Assembly: GCA_944472155.2 (NCBI GenBank)
Contig: OX235279.1
Location: forward strand, 159,114,199 to 159,178,198
Length of the DNA stretch: 64,000 nucleotides
DNA from: Trichobilharzia szidati
Taxonomy: Eukaryota > Platyhelminthes > Trematoda > Strigeidida > Schistosomatidae
Reading direction: 5' to 3'
Shown here: positions 12,392-24,237 of the stretch, piece by piece
Numbering within the stretch: position 1 is the stretch's first letter
Layout: the number at the start of each line of letters is the position of its first letter
Program-made: the position numbers and the translations under genes
The notes under the pieces: generated by a model
The model's input: only the letters and a program-made list of their open reading frames with translations
The model's database searches: none
What the model was told of the DNA's origin: nothing

Positions 12392-13190
12392 AAGACGAAG
12401 TGAAGACGTTCTGGTATTACCCGACCCTTACTCCTACAATTCGTTAATTCTCGCATCCGGCCTATTATTCTCTATTGTTCCCCCTTAGTTTTTCCAGGGC
12501 TACTGAAGAAAGACTATAACATATTACATAGGATGTTAAATGTTGTCAGCAGAGTAAGCAACGTGCCACTTAACCAGCTTGTTAATATTTTGGTTGACAG
12601 GCACATGGACTCATGTGAAAAATGGGCCAAATCCATTTTATCTAACTCACACCACCCTCTTCACTCACAACTCTCCCCTTGCATCTCATCAGGTAAAACA
12701 AGAAGCCAATATAGAAAACTATATGCTCGCACCAGCAAGTACAAAAACTCAACCATACCCTACTTAGCTCGTGTTCTGTGTGATAAAGAAAACATTAGGC
12801 GTGACACCTATAATTCATTAAATAGTCATTAGTACAACTGGATCTCATCTTTCCAACCCACTTCATCAATAGGTACAACATTTCCTTTCTTTCTGTTCCT
12901 TTTCTCTCTCTTCTTTTTCCATTATGTGCTGCTTTGTCTCTTTCTCTCGCTTACGCCTGTTAATAAGAGAGCTCCCACTTTTCTAACACCTTCAAACACT
13001 GTTTCAGCTTTACCTTTGCTACTGAACATGCCAATGTATTGTTGTAATAATGAACTGTTGGTTTCCTCAATCTATGTAGAATTCTATTTATTGATAATGT
13101 ACTAACTGGATGCAATACTGTAGTAAAAATGCTGAGAATTCCATTCTGTATCACTAGTACTGTTTTGGAATAAAGCAAATTATTATTATT
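12392..13190 (+). pseudogene. Family B non-LTR element, 3' fragment
   Basis: C-terminal end of the family B ORF2 (PIILYCSPL near 12450, then RHMDSCEKWAKSILSNSHHP and TIPYLARVLCDKENI) up to a stop near 12830, followed by a 3' UTR ending in GGAATAAAGCAAATTATTATT near 13190. It sits inside RTE sequence: RTE linker before, an RTE 3' tail (13191-13250) after. That fits insertion or a deletion-type join within an older RTE. Confidence 0.78.
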
Positions 13191-13250
13191 ATTGAAGACC
13201 TATGCTCCACTTGGAACCCATGGGAGCAATAATAATAAACTTAACCGTTA
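13191..13250 (+). repeat. RTE 3' terminus
   Basis: The phrase GACCTATGCTCCACTTGGAA followed by an AATAATAATAA tail matches the RTE end seen inverted at 7140-7200. Confidence 0.6.
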
Positions 13251-13974
13251 TCCATCATAATCCTTATTTTAATCTCTTACAACCCCCTTCCATTATCTAT
13301 CTGAACTGACTCGAAAACGATTCGCACTTGCCGTTTTGGATGAATGATTCATCGGAGTCTATTCACTTACCAGTCACAATAATAATAGCTTTATTCTGAA
13401 CAGTGTTTATATCATGTCCAGAATTTTCAGCAGGATTCATTGCATCATAGTTTCTGTTTGTCCAGGATCTTCAAGTGAATTAATAACTGACAACAAATCA
13501 CGTGACACAATGCTGTCTGAAGTAGATCGCAAATCAGTCCCTAGCGATACTTCCTTATTGTTTCCAAGAAATGAATGATATCTGGTTGGAAGCCAATTGA
13601 AAAAAGGCACAGGAGTACATTTTGAGAACCAAGAAAATAACTGGTTAATTGAAAGCTGCAGTTAGTTAGTTATATTTCTTAGGATGTGACAGTATGTGCT
13701 AAAAATCTAAAGTTTAGTAAAAACTTGCAAATCAACAGGTCGCAGATATTTGAAGTACTGGCGAGAGTATTAAACACCATTAGAGGTCACATTTTAATAG
13801 AATAAAACAAACCGTAGCATAATGGTGGAGGTTTTTGGCAGTCCAAATTTTAAACAGGCCGCCGTGTTTCTAATTTATATTTATGCCTTTAATGCATATA
13901 ATCGCTGTATGTAGAATATTCATTTGAAAAGTCCAACGGAAATTCGATTAATTCACTAAATCCCCGTTTATTAT
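13251..13974. other. No recognised feature
   Basis: About 720 bp of AT-rich DNA with no frame or repeat that I can assign. Confidence 0.5.
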
Positions 13975-15802
13975 TTATTATTATTATTATTGTATGCTTT
14001 AATTCCTACAGGAACATAGGGCTTCAGCCACGCGTCTCCATTGCGTTCGGTTCTCTGCTAGAGTCTTCACCTGGCTCCAAGTCTGCCCACACGTTTTCAT
14101 CTCCTCTTCACATGACCTCCTGCAAGTCACCCTTGCACTGACGACCAACTCGCCGCTTCCCTTTAAGGTTCCAATCGAACGATGGCTTGCCTAGTGATGT
14201 CACTTGATGGTTTCCTCAGAGTATGGCCAATCCATCTCCATTTCTTCCTGCCTATTTGTTTCACAATTGGTTCCTGCTGTGTTGGTTCGCTCCCAGGGGT
14301 CCCCATTGCTGATCCTTTCTCGTCGGCCATCTGATCTTGAGTGAAGTATTGAGCGAAGACAACTGTTAATGAAGGTCTGTAGTTTGTTTGAGATGCTCTT
14401 TATGACGCGCAGTGCAAGTCTCTGATCCGTATAGTAGCACTGACTTCACATTGGAGTTGAAAATCCGGATTTTATTTTTGATGCTGAGTGTTGTCGACCT
14501 CCACACAGACTTGAGAGTAGTGAAAGCTTGTCTTGCTTTTCCAATTCTCGCTCCGATATCCTCGTCAGTTCCGCCTGTAGCTGAAACGATGCTTCCAAGG
14601 TAGGTAAAGGAGGTTGTTTGTTTCAGGTTCCTCCCATTTATACTGATTGTTGTCAGTTGTTGTTGTTGCTGTTGGTGGTGTTGCCCAGGAATTTTCATCA
14701 CCTCTGTTTTATCTATGTTCACCTGAAGTCCCTCCTATCTTTGATGCTTCTTCTGCTAACTTGTTGATTTTCACTTGCATATCTTCCAGTTTGTGGGAAA
14801 TCAGACATATATCATCGGCGAAGTCCAGATCCTCCAAGTTATGTGTGGGTCCACTTTATGCCTGTTTCCTCATTGCCCACTGTTTGTCGCATTATCCAGT
14901 CTCCTTCAATCAAGAAAATCATTGGCGATAGTAGGCAGCCAGCTTGTCTCACTCCTGTCCTCACTTCGAAGGATTCCGTTGTGGATTACTTGGCATGCAG
15001 CATTGTCGTATAGCTGTTGGATGAGATGTATTATTGTCGGCGGCACCCCGTAGTAGTGAAGTAGTTGCCAAATCACCTCTCGATCGACGCTGTCGAAGGC
15101 CTTTTCAGAGTCGATGAAGTTGAGATAAAGAGGTGACTGCCACTCCAAGCTTTGTTCAATGATGATCCGTAATGTGGCGACCTGATCAATGCATGACTTG
15201 TTTCTCCTGAATCCAGCCTGTTCCGGTCGAAGTTTCTCATCCAGGGCATGTTCGATTCTGTCCAGGATGATGCGGCTTAGTATTTTGCTTGGGACGGACA
15301 GGAGCATAATTCCGCGCCAGTTCTTGCATTGACTTAGGTCTCCTTTCTTTGGTAGTTTGAATAAGTATCCTTTCTTCCAATCCTCGGGTACTTTGCCTTC
15401 TTTCCACACCTTCTCCAGTAGTGGCGTCATCAAGTCCGCTGTTGTCTCTAGGTCCATTTTCAATGCTTCTGCTGGGATCCCATCTGGTCCTGCTGCTTTT
15501 CCAGCTTTTAGCATCTTGATTGCCTTCAGGACTTCTGATTTCGTCGGGGGGTTGGTGTTCCCTGGTAGCTCTGTCTCCGTTGTTGGTATTGCTGAGCGCG
15601 TTGTAGGTGGTGATCGATTTAGGAATCGTTTGAAGTGTTCAGCCCAGTGTTTCCTTTGCTCCACTTCTTTGTTGAGTGACTTTCCATTGTCATCCTTCAC
15701 CGGCTTGATTTGTGTCAAGCGTCTGACCGATAGGTACCTAGTAGTTTGGTAGAGTGTTGCGAGGTCTCCTTTGCCTGCAGCTTGTTCTGCCTCACTTGCC
15801 AT
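13975..15802 (-). pseudogene. RTE-clade RT, near full-length RT with frameshifts
   Basis: Minus-strand RTE reverse transcriptase. A 298-codon frame (15802 to 14906) contains the RTE linker (AEHFKRFLNRSPP) and the RT N-terminal blocks AGKAAGPDGIPAEALK, WKKGYLFKLPKKGDLS, NWRGIMLLSVPSKILS and FRRNKSCIDQVATLRIIIEQ. Motif A reads NFIDSEKAFDSVDREVIW. Motif C and later blocks lie in other frames: DKTEVMKI and SFTYLGSIVSATGGTDEDI at 14722-14366, with VLLYGSET near the end. A poly-Gln run reflects a CAG/CAA expansion. The 3' tail is an (AAT)n run at 13975-14000. 15547-15802 is duplicated at 30852-31107. Confidence 0.88.
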
Positions 15803-16483
15803 GATTTCATTCCAAATCCCCGTTTAGTGGCATTTCTTGCTTGTTCCAAATTCCTATTGGGAAATAAATATGCCTATCTAGTCTTTTCAGGTTGTCGGTG
15901 TCATCTATGGTTGGCACCCATCTGTAATTCGGGATATCAGATCAACACAGGAGAATCCTTTAAGGTGGTGAACAGACATAGTACTTCACTACTGCCTAGA
16001 ACTACTGAAGCTGTGACCATCCGAAGAGTGAAACCAGCTACCAGCTTATTACTAGTTTGCTAAAGACTGATTCTTTCACCTTAACTCATCTAAATTTCAA
16101 TTCATCATATGACGCAACCTGATATTTGAATTCACCTATTTTCTTAGTAACTGTATTAATATCATTGTTATCCCTGAACTCTTTCACTGTTATTTAGACT
16201 GAGTAACTTATCAGATAATTGCGTCACTGTCTCCCCATATGCGTGAACCACCCTGAAATTTCAAACCATTCTTCTTTTTACAATACATAATGTCTCTATT
16301 ATTTTCCATAAGTTGTAAGTTCGACTTCCTGTGCAGTATATGTCTCGTCTTCATTTCCGCCATATCATTCCACTGTTTTAAAAATCAACGAGGTACTCAA
16401 AGTATGTCTAAATTATGTTACACTGATTGTTTATAAGGTTTGTTGTTCAGAACGTATGCATGTAGAGAAAACCCCATGATATA
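15803..16483 (+). other. Unassigned segment of the direct duplication
   Basis: No family recognised. One 105-codon frame (15746-16063) has no domain I know, and its start overlaps RTE coding sequence on the other strand. Duplicated at 31108-31788. Confidence 0.4.
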
Positions 16484-16592
16484 GAATAAATTTAATAAAT
16501 AAATAAATTAATTAATTAATTAATAAATTACTAATAAGTAAATTAATAATGATTTAATAAATAAATTAATTAATTAAATAAATAAAAGAAAT
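16484..16592. repeat. AAAT/TTAA microsatellite tract
   Basis: Nearly pure A/T made of AATA, TTAA and AAAT units. The second copy at 31789-31897 has the same length but one unit differs in phase or base. Confidence 0.85.
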
Positions 16593-16595
16593 AAG

Positions 16596-17545
16596 TCAAC
16601 TGCACTTATACAAGAGATACGTAGATGATACGTTTATAATCTGTGATGAAAAATGTGATTTAGATTCTCTCCTTAGAACCTTCAACGCTGCGCATCCATC
16701 AATAAGATTCACCTTAGAAGGTGAATCGAACAGCGCATTTCCATTCCTTGATGTACTACTCACCAGAAGACATGACTGTACGATCCAAAGATCGATATAT
16801 CGCAAGCCAACATGGACCAGACAGTTTATCAATTTCCAGAGCTTCGTCCGAAAGCGAAACCTGGTGCGTAAAGTACAAGGATTAGAAAAATCTGTTAGGA
16901 AGACATGATGGAGATGGAGTTAAATTTAATAAGTGAAACCCTACTAGAGAACGGGTACCCAGCAAGATTCATAGAAAAAACATGAAAGAGAAGCCTCCAT
17001 CACCAAAAATCGCAACTGTTCACAAGAAAACTCTCTTGATGAACCTGAAATCCAAAGGTGACATCGCAGTGGATATTCTTATAAACCGTCTTTCTAAATG
17101 TCTGAAGAAGACATTTCCAACAGACACCTTTCGTATCATATTCTCCAGCAGACAGTTAATCCAGTCTAACGCTAAGGACAAGATACCGCTTTTGGCCACT
17201 TCAATGTGTATTTATAAGTTTACTTGCTCGTGAGGAGCAAAGTATATGGGCCGTACGCAACGACAAGTCGACAGACGTATTCTGGAACGCTGCCCAGCTT
17301 GGTTCGCCAGAGGAGAAAAGTAGAATAGCAACAGCTCGATCCTCGAACACCTTGTCATCTCCGGATATCAAGCAACCCCACATGAATGCTTCACAGTATT
17401 ACACAGAGTCCCTCAATATCGTACAAAGGGACTTCGGATACGCCATCTGTACATAGCTGAAGCATTGCCTATTCGGGATCTGAAACCGGACCTCTGCATT
17501 AAAAAGCGATACATACATTCACTTGCCGTACCATGGCCAGAGTAA
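16596..17545 (+). pseudogene. Penelope-like element, 3' half with GIY-YIG domain
   Basis: Starts in the RT palm with LYKRYVDDTFIICDEKCDLD, followed by FPFLDVLLTRRHD, SIYRKPTWTRQFINFQSF and RKRNLVRKVQGL. Downstream, frameshifted pieces give the GIY-YIG endonuclease: MCIYKFTC, then KYMGRTQRQVDRRILERCPA and SILEHLVISG, ending near 17545. Such endonucleases nick the target for PLE retrotransposition. A stop after YKFTCS and at least two frame changes inactivate it. The fragment begins right after the TTAA tract, suggesting truncation or insertion at that microsatellite. Copy 2 is 31901-32850. Confidence 0.82.
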
Positions 17546-17734
17546 AGTTCTTGCTACAATTTCGCCTCTTTCTTTTATTATGTAAGTTCACTATTATTAT
17601 TATTATTATTATTAATACTTTTATAATACTTTTCCCATCATCCACATTTTATTACCACTTTATTACTGTTTATTAATAACATTGCTTTTCATACAGATTT
17701 TATACAAAAACACTTTATAGCCTTGATATAAGAA

Positions 17735-17890
17735 TAAAACTTGTGCACTGTGGTAGAGTGTAATTCCATTACGGGTAAATTTTGTCTTGATAAAGTCTCA
17801 CAGTGTTATACAGTAATGTTTACTGATGACGTTTCGAGCACAATTTATTGCTCGTAATCATATCATAGCCTTTCCACTAGTTCCTGTCCA
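17735..17890 (-). repeat. PLE terminal-repeat-like segment with conserved hairpin
   Basis: Contains AAACTTGTGCACTGTGGTAG and GATGACGTTTCGAGCA, matching the ends of the PLE at 20949-24237. On the minus strand CGAGCA (from 17854) pairs with TGCTCG (to 17835), followed by AAACGTCATCAG. Copy 2 lies 15,305 bp on. Confidence 0.75.
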
Positions 17891-18265
17891 TTCTAAACGA
17901 GCGTGTTGATTAGTCATTATCTCACACTTATTACGTCATGCCAACTTCTGTCTCCTTTCTAACTTACAGTTAGTCATCCCTTCTTACACCTTACATTATG
18001 TAATACAGTTTTTCAAGGACAAAGTTTACCAGTATCTGATTGGTTTAAAGATTTCTTTGTTAATTATAATTACGATTATACAGCTCATGAAAATGAATCA
18101 TCGAAAAGAAAATTTTCTTCGGTGTTTGTGCCTTTTTCTTATGACTCAATATGGAAATATTTCGTTCATTAAATTAATTCTATTCTGCAAACGTTGTTCT
18201 AAGTGCATTATTCAGAAATATCAAGGGTACTGACTGTACGAGACTAACGTAAAAAGTTGTAACAT
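17891..18265. other. No recognised feature
   Basis: AT-rich; nothing assigned. Duplicated at 33196-33570. Confidence 0.5.
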
Positions 18266-18690
18266 GTTGTCATTCCTTTTGGTTACGAGTGCAAGGCAGG
18301 GTTCAGCAGCACATCTCTATTACACCCTCTTCTCTACTGTCTCTTATAGCTGGATTCACAATCAATGACAAGCAGTAATCTCCGCCGCACATGATCTCCT
18401 CCATGTTGCACTCAGACGCACTAGTCATCATTCCCTATTCGTATTCCACTCAAGCAGTCACCTGGAGAGAAATGTCACTCAACGGTATCCTCAGTGAATT
18501 TTCCATCTATGTCAATTTCTTTTGGCATATTTGTTGCGCAACAGGTTGTTGGTTGGTTCTCTGTCTGACATAACTGCATGGTGCTTACCCTTTCTGACGA
18601 ACTGATCTTCAGTACTGAGGGAAAGTGGCTGTTGATGAACGTCTACAGTATCCTGTTAGAAGTGTTTCTCGTGACGCTGCGACGATCTCT
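18266..18690 (-). pseudogene. RTE 3' end, strongly decayed
   Basis: On the minus strand the order of words resembles the RTE C-terminus and 3' end at 7140-7640 and 13975-14400: a CATGATCTCCTCC-type block, CATTCCCTATTCGTATTCCA, then a TGATCTTCAGTA block. Frames are gone. Copy 2 is 33571-33995. Confidence 0.55.
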
Positions 18691-19020
18691 AGAGCTTCTG
18701 ATGAATTTATTAAATTCTGCAATATAAAAATTCTATGCTTGTTTACGGAATAACCAGTTTTGTTTGTGAGAAAGAATCAAAAGCAACGGGCTGGAAATAT
18801 AGAGAGGGGTTGATATATGCAAACAAAAAATACGCTTGGCAGTAAAATTTAGTATCCTAATGTTAAGATGAGAAACATAAATATCAGTTCCACAACGACC
18901 TAAACAAATAGACAATAGATACAAAACCACTTCAAACGTCACTTACAGTAGTTTGATTTCTGACGAACGAAACCATAGGGCACTTATCATAAACATAGAA
19001 ATAATAAAATTATTCCTTCT
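18691..19020. other. No recognised feature
   Basis: Sequence between the RTE end and the part of unit X shared with copy 1. Duplicated at 33996-34325. Confidence 0.5.
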
Positions 19021-20948
19021 GCCTGACAAACTTTCCGTGAAATCATTCAACACGAACATTGCGAAGGAGACAATGACTTGTAACATCGTCCTGACGAATG
19101 TGAATGCAACGCAAGCAACATCATCTCTGCATCTCTTTGACTCAGGTGTAATTATTCGAGAGGACAAGAGTGCCTCTGATGGTGATAAAAGCGACAAGAA
19201 ACAGTTATCTTCACCACAACGTGTGCACTCATAAAGCAGTGTGTGGCCTCGACAAATCAATACGAAAGACAGGTGGTTTCAGAAATTCTCCTGTGAACAT
19301 GTTATCTCGAGGCACAGAGACGAGAAGAAGGGGAATATTTATCAGCGTTTATCACTCAGTATTCTTAGTTTCCCTGCACCGTAATAAAAACACACACGTA
19401 CATTTGATCTTTGAGAATAAACATCTCGATGATGCCTTCGATGTGAGTTCGACATTTGGCGACTGTCAATTGAAGTTATGACGCAAATCTATCCCTGAAG
19501 AAGAAGAATCGTCAATCTCGTGCAGCAGGATTCCAATGAGTGATTGAGTGTTGTCTCGAAATCTCAATGGTGTCATTATCCACGGAATGTAGAGGCAGTT
19601 TGATTGGAGCAATGCGTGCTCAACGTTGATGACCAGTAGAAATCTTCACCATCTCAACAAATTTGCTGTCATCAAAATCAGTAGAGTGTGATATGCATGA
19701 CAAGCTGACGATTCGGACTGAACGATTGGCATTCTCATGTGTGAAGGTTGAGATGATTTTCACAAAATAAGTGGATGAGTATGATTGGATTTCACGCTGC
19801 ATTTCCCTACACCACAATGCAAGTAAGCAGAAGATTGAAAATTGACACCATGATTGTCTGACAAATATATGTGGAGAATATTTTTGGTATCATTTGTTCG
19901 CACCACATATATCTCCTCTCTCCCATGAATCATATGTGTGCAGGAATTCGCTCAGTGTTAGCGAAAAATGGAAGGATTCATCGAGTTCCCTGAATAAACA
20001 GTATCAATGAATGCCATGAGATACCATGAGATAGATATCAATTCCGTCTGGCTGTCACAACGCGTTTGTTCAATGCTTCTACAAATTTCGGACGTTGTTG
20101 GCCCACAAACTAGTCACAACTCCCGACATCTCAATTTGCTTCGGAAATAGATTAACCATGATTCAGTGTGCATTCAGAACTACGTGAAATGAAATTTGCA
20201 CTGAGAGAGTCAATAATTTCTGGGAACAAGCAACCTGCTCACATTCAATATGATAGCGATTCTCGATACTGCGATCGGTGTGCAACAGATGAGTAGCGGT
20301 GAGCGTGTTCATGATATCTTCCTTGTGATGTGTCAGTGTTGACGAGATAATCATCCTCAGAGTCACCAATTATGAATTCCACTGGAAATATTTCAACTGA
20401 GCCGGCATGAAATCGGCCACAACAAGTCAGCCAACATGTTGTTGGTGTGTTTGGTTTGCCTAACTTTGATTGCGTTTGCGTAGAAACATGTTGTGCTGTT
20501 CTTCTGAATGCTCACATTATCTGTCACCGAGTGTCGTTGGCTACTCAGTCATATATCGAATGAGATGTGTGGTACACTAGACATGTGTTTCACACTCTTT
20601 TATGATTGGTTGTCGATAAAGTGAGTGATGAATTGTGCATGCATACATGACCACACAATACACCATGATCTATTTATTTTCAACATTGTCAAATCAACTG
20701 AAGTCGATGTTCTGTCGAAGACTCTTTGAGAAACATCATGTTACCTGGAGAAGAGATTTTATGCACCAGCGTTTTGTCTGCTTCACGTGTGGCAGACGCC
20801 TCAACGTTTTACAAGATGAACAACTAACACGGCAGTTGAGGCCATGTTAATATTGTGAAGTCTATCAAGTATGTAGATGTTGATTTGCGCATTCCAAGGA
20901 AGGTTATGCCATTTGTCTCTTCATCTCTGCTTACTTCTATCCTTCTTA
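19021..20948 (+). repeat. Unit X, copy 2, left part (interrupted by a PLE)
   Basis: Matches 34326-36250 directly and 4977-6810 inverted. After 20850 it is more diverged from copy 3 (TTAATATTG present here only) but still alignable up to the TTCTATCCTTC target. It resumes at 24238 after the PLE and continues to about 24975. Confidence 0.92.
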
Positions 20949-20986
20949 ATATATGTGTAAAACTTGGGCACTGTGGTAGTAAGTAA

Positions 20987-21813
20987 TTCCGTATTAGTTT
21001 GTTTATTAGGTATATTATACAGTGAAACAGTATTATATACTGGATGACGTTTCGAACAAAATTTATTGTTCATAATCATATCAATTGTGATCACACGACT
21101 TTGACACTTGAGTTTTATAGCTTTCTTTGTTTTCTCCTATTTGTCGTAGGGGGAGTAGAATTTTCCAGATATCAGGGACAGGTGATGAATCATTCCTATT
21201 ACATGTATTTGCAGTTGATTCGATAAACAAAGCTTCTGTTATCAATCTCTCCCTATACCCTGTGACATTAGATTTTAAAACTGTCATCCTATCCCATCCT
21301 ATTGTATGGTTGTGTGTGACTGCATGTAGTGCTATAGCTGAACTATTCTCTAGATTTCTTATCTTATTCGGGTCAACCAATCTAGATTTTGCTAAGTTTT
21401 TATGTTCAGCTAGTCTGACTGCCCCTGTTCTACTAGTTTGACCTATGTATTTGACCTGACAATCATTCCAGCAGGGTATTAGATAAACTAAATTGTTTTG
21501 TTTTAAAGGCTCTACAGGATCCTTTAGCCGACAAAGCTTGTATCTAATTGAGTTTGTGGGTTTGAATGCCGTTTTTATTCCTGCCTTGTTGAGAATTCTG
21601 CGTAAGGCTTCCGAGGTTCCTTCTTTGTATGGAATTACTACTGATGATTTAGACTCTTTATTGTTGGTGTCGTCATCAATATTATTATTATTGTCACTAT
21701 TATCATTATCATTATTATTGTTATTATCACTATCGCCATTATCATTATTTATTTTATTTTTACATTTCCTTACATATTTCCTGACTAATTTATCCGGGTA
21801 ATTATTAAGTTTC
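20987..21813 (-). repeat. PLE left arm (inverted copy of the 3' end)
   Basis: 827 bp, reverse complement of 23411-24237 with only a few differences (for example two residue changes between the mirrored reading frames 21493-21801 and 23423-23731). It contains a reversed copy of the GIY-YIG coding region, so open frames here are repeats of ORF sequence rather than separate genes. Confidence 0.93.
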
Positions 21814-21822
21814 GTAAAAAGG

Positions 21823-24143
21823 TTGCAACATATCAGATCTGAAATTGAGCAATTAAAACAAAAGATAAAAGGAGTAGTTACCAGTACAGATTATGAAGTT
21901 ATAACACAGTCCTCCAGCATTGCAAAATCAGCAACTTTCAAAAAGTCAAAAAATAGTCAAATCAAAAAGTTCAACAAATTATTAGAAGAGAAATCTACAT
22001 CTCAGAATGATGAAGTCAACAACAAAAGTCAACGGCGATCGATAAGTCAAAGTGGGTTATCAATCTCTCAACACATATATTAAGTCCTACGGAAATAAGT
22101 GTATTAGAAAAGGGACTAAATTTCAATGTATCTGTAGACAAGCTGAAACCTGAGGATGTCATCCCTAAAATAGAAATAGCACTAAGTGGGATAGACGAAA
22201 CTACGGCTGATGAAGTACGGGCACAATGTGCACTAACATTAAAACGACACAAATGTGGATAGCCTAACCTGACAAAACAAGAGATAGAAGCCTTGAAACA
22301 CCTTAAGAATAACAAGGATATAGTTATCACAAAGTCAGACAAAGGAAATGCAACAGTGGTATTAGACAAATCAGACTACTTGGACAAGGTAAACACTCAC
22401 ATACAAACAGGACCATATGAGGAAATTAATAAACCAATAGATACAGTTATGAATAAAGTTAAGAAATCCACAGCGGATCTTATACGCCGAATGAAGCCGT
22501 TTCTAGGTGAGTCTAAGTGGTTTAATTTAATGACCAAAACTAATAACCCCAGTAGGATGTATGGTGTTGTTAAAGTTCATAAGTCAGGATACCCTATTAG
22601 GCCTATAGTTGATTTTAGAAATTCACCTACTTATGAATTATCTAAATATTTAGCCATGGTATTAAATCCCTTAAAAATCCACTCGAAATCTAGACTAACT
22701 AATTCTTATGAACTAAAACATAGATTAGATAATTTAAAATTAGATAATGAAGAAAAAATGGTTAGTTTCGATATTGTCAGTTTATACACACGTATACCAA
22801 TAAATATGGCTATAGAGGCAGTCAGAAACGAACTCATTTCTGACCAAGACCTCGAACTTAGGACAAAAGTGCCACTTGAGGACATAATGCTGGGAGTACA
22901 GCTATGCCTGACTTCCACAGTATTTAAATTCCAAGGGAAAATATACAAACAAACTGAAGGAGTTGCCATGGGATCACCAATATCCCCAGTGACAGCAGAT
23001 ATATTCATGAATAAGTGGGAAAGCATAGCGATTGAAACGTTCACCCCCACCCCAAAAGTATGGTGGAGGTACGTAGATGACACATTCACTGTACTTAGAA
23101 CACAAGATATAGATAGGTTTTTCGAACACATAAATTCGAAGGTTGAGGCAATTCAATTCACTTATGAATTGGAAAATCAGGAAGGGGAGCTCCCAATGTT
23201 AGATTGCAACGTAAAGAGGAAAGAAGATGGGAAGTTAAACACTAGTGTTTACAGGAAACCCACACACTCAAACAGATATTTGGACTTCCAATCATCCCAT
23301 CCTATGTCAGTAAAAATAGGATTGGTGAAATGTTTAAATGACAGAGCACAAAAATTAAGTAGTACCAAAGAAAATCTAAACCAAGAACTGATACATATAA
23401 AAGAAGCCTTGAAACTTAATAATTACCCGGATAAATTAGTCAGGAAATATGTAAGGAAATGTAAAAATAAAATAAATAATGATAATAGCGATAGTGATAA
23501 TAACAATAATAATGATAATGATAATAGTGACAATAATAATAATATTGATGACGACACCAACAATAAAGAGTCTAAATCATCAGTAGTAATTCCATACAAA
23601 GAAGGAACCTCGGAAGCCTTACGCAGAATTCTCAACAAGGCAGGAATAAAAACGGCATTCAAACCCACAAACTCAATTAGAAACAAGCTTTGTCGGCTAA
23701 AGGATCCTGTAGAGCCTTTAAAACAAAACAATTTAGTTTATCTAATACCCTGCTGGAATGATTGTCAGGTCAAATACATAGGTCAAACTAGTAGAACAGG
23801 GGCAGTCAGACTAGCTGAACATAAAAACTTAGCAAAATCTAGATTGGTTGACCCGAATAAGATAAGAAATCTAGAGAATAGTTCAGCTATAGCACTACAT
23901 GCAGTCACACACAACCATACAATAGGATGGGATAGGATGACAGTTTTAAAATCTAATGTCACAGGGTATAGGGAGAGATTGATAACAGAAGCTTTGTTTA
24001 TCGAATCAACTGCAAATACATGTAATAGGAATGATTCATCACCTGTCCCTGATATCTGGAAAATTCTACTCCCCCTACGACAAATAGGAGAAAACAAAGA
24101 AAGCTATAAAACTCAAGTGTCAAAGTCGTGTGATCACAATTGA
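21823..24143 (+). pseudogene. PLE reverse transcriptase / GIY-YIG endonuclease
   Basis: Single PLE polyprotein, nearly intact. The N-terminal part (21823-22083) is in another frame; correct-frame sequence resumes near 22041 (KSKWVINLSTHILSPTEISV) and hits a TAG at 22260-22262. The long frame from 22293 has 616 codons: KSDKGNATVV, the RT blocks MYGVVKVHKSGYPIRPIVDF, SFDIVSLYTRIPI and EGVAMGSPISPVTADIFMNK, YVDD at residues 260-263, then LPMLDCNVKRKEDG and YRKPTHSNRYLDFQSSHP. A low-complexity Asn/Asp tract follows (23467-23570). The GIY-YIG domain has VY at 482-483, Cys487 and Cys491, YIG at 495-497 and an AEHK block. One frameshift plus one stop probably inactivate it. Codons before 22293 are in frame, so the listed start is only the first Met after the stop. 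Confidence 0.92.
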
Positions 24144-24237
24144 TATGATTATGAACAATAAATTTTGTTCGAAACGTCATCCAGTATATAATACTGTTTC
24201 ACTGTATAATATACCTAATAAACAAACTAATATGGAA
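23411..24237 (+). repeat. PLE right arm
   Basis: Carries the Asn/Asp tract, the GIY-YIG domain and the 3' UTR. After the stop at 24141-24143 comes a hairpin, GAACAA (24153-24158) with TTGTTC (24165-24170), followed directly by GAAACGTC. It ends at the second copy of the 11-bp flank. Confidence 0.9.

Larger units (their letters stand above)
15547..20850 (+). repeat. Direct duplication, copy 1 (copy 2 at 30852-36155)
   Basis: Every landmark in this block recurs exactly 15,305 bp further on with very few substitutions. The left breakpoint lies in a run of G within RTE coding sequence; the right breakpoint follows GGCCATGT at 20843-20850. The block carries an RTE fragment, an unassigned segment, a TTAA-rich tract, a PLE 3' half, an RTE 3' end and unit X. 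Confidence 0.95.
20949..24237 (+). mobile_element. Penelope-like retroelement with head-to-head arms
   Basis: Insertion absent from unit X copy 3 (empty site near 36240). It is flanked by an 11-bp repeat, TTCTATCCTTC, just before it and again just after 24236. Internal layout: a short left-end extension of about 38 bp (20949-20986), an inverted arm (20987-21813), the central coding part, then the matching arm (23411-24237). Paired positions sum to 45224. The left arm is thus a 5'-truncated reversed copy of the element's own 3' end, an arrangement known for PLEs. The near-identity of the arms suggests a recent insertion. Confidence 0.93.

Noticed and set aside
21044..21801. Open frames of about 60-104 codons that look like separate membrane proteins
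   Set aside because: They are the antisense of the GIY-YIG and Asn/Asp coding region in the inverted PLE arm; the poly-Leu/Ser run is the reverse of the Asn/Asp tract.
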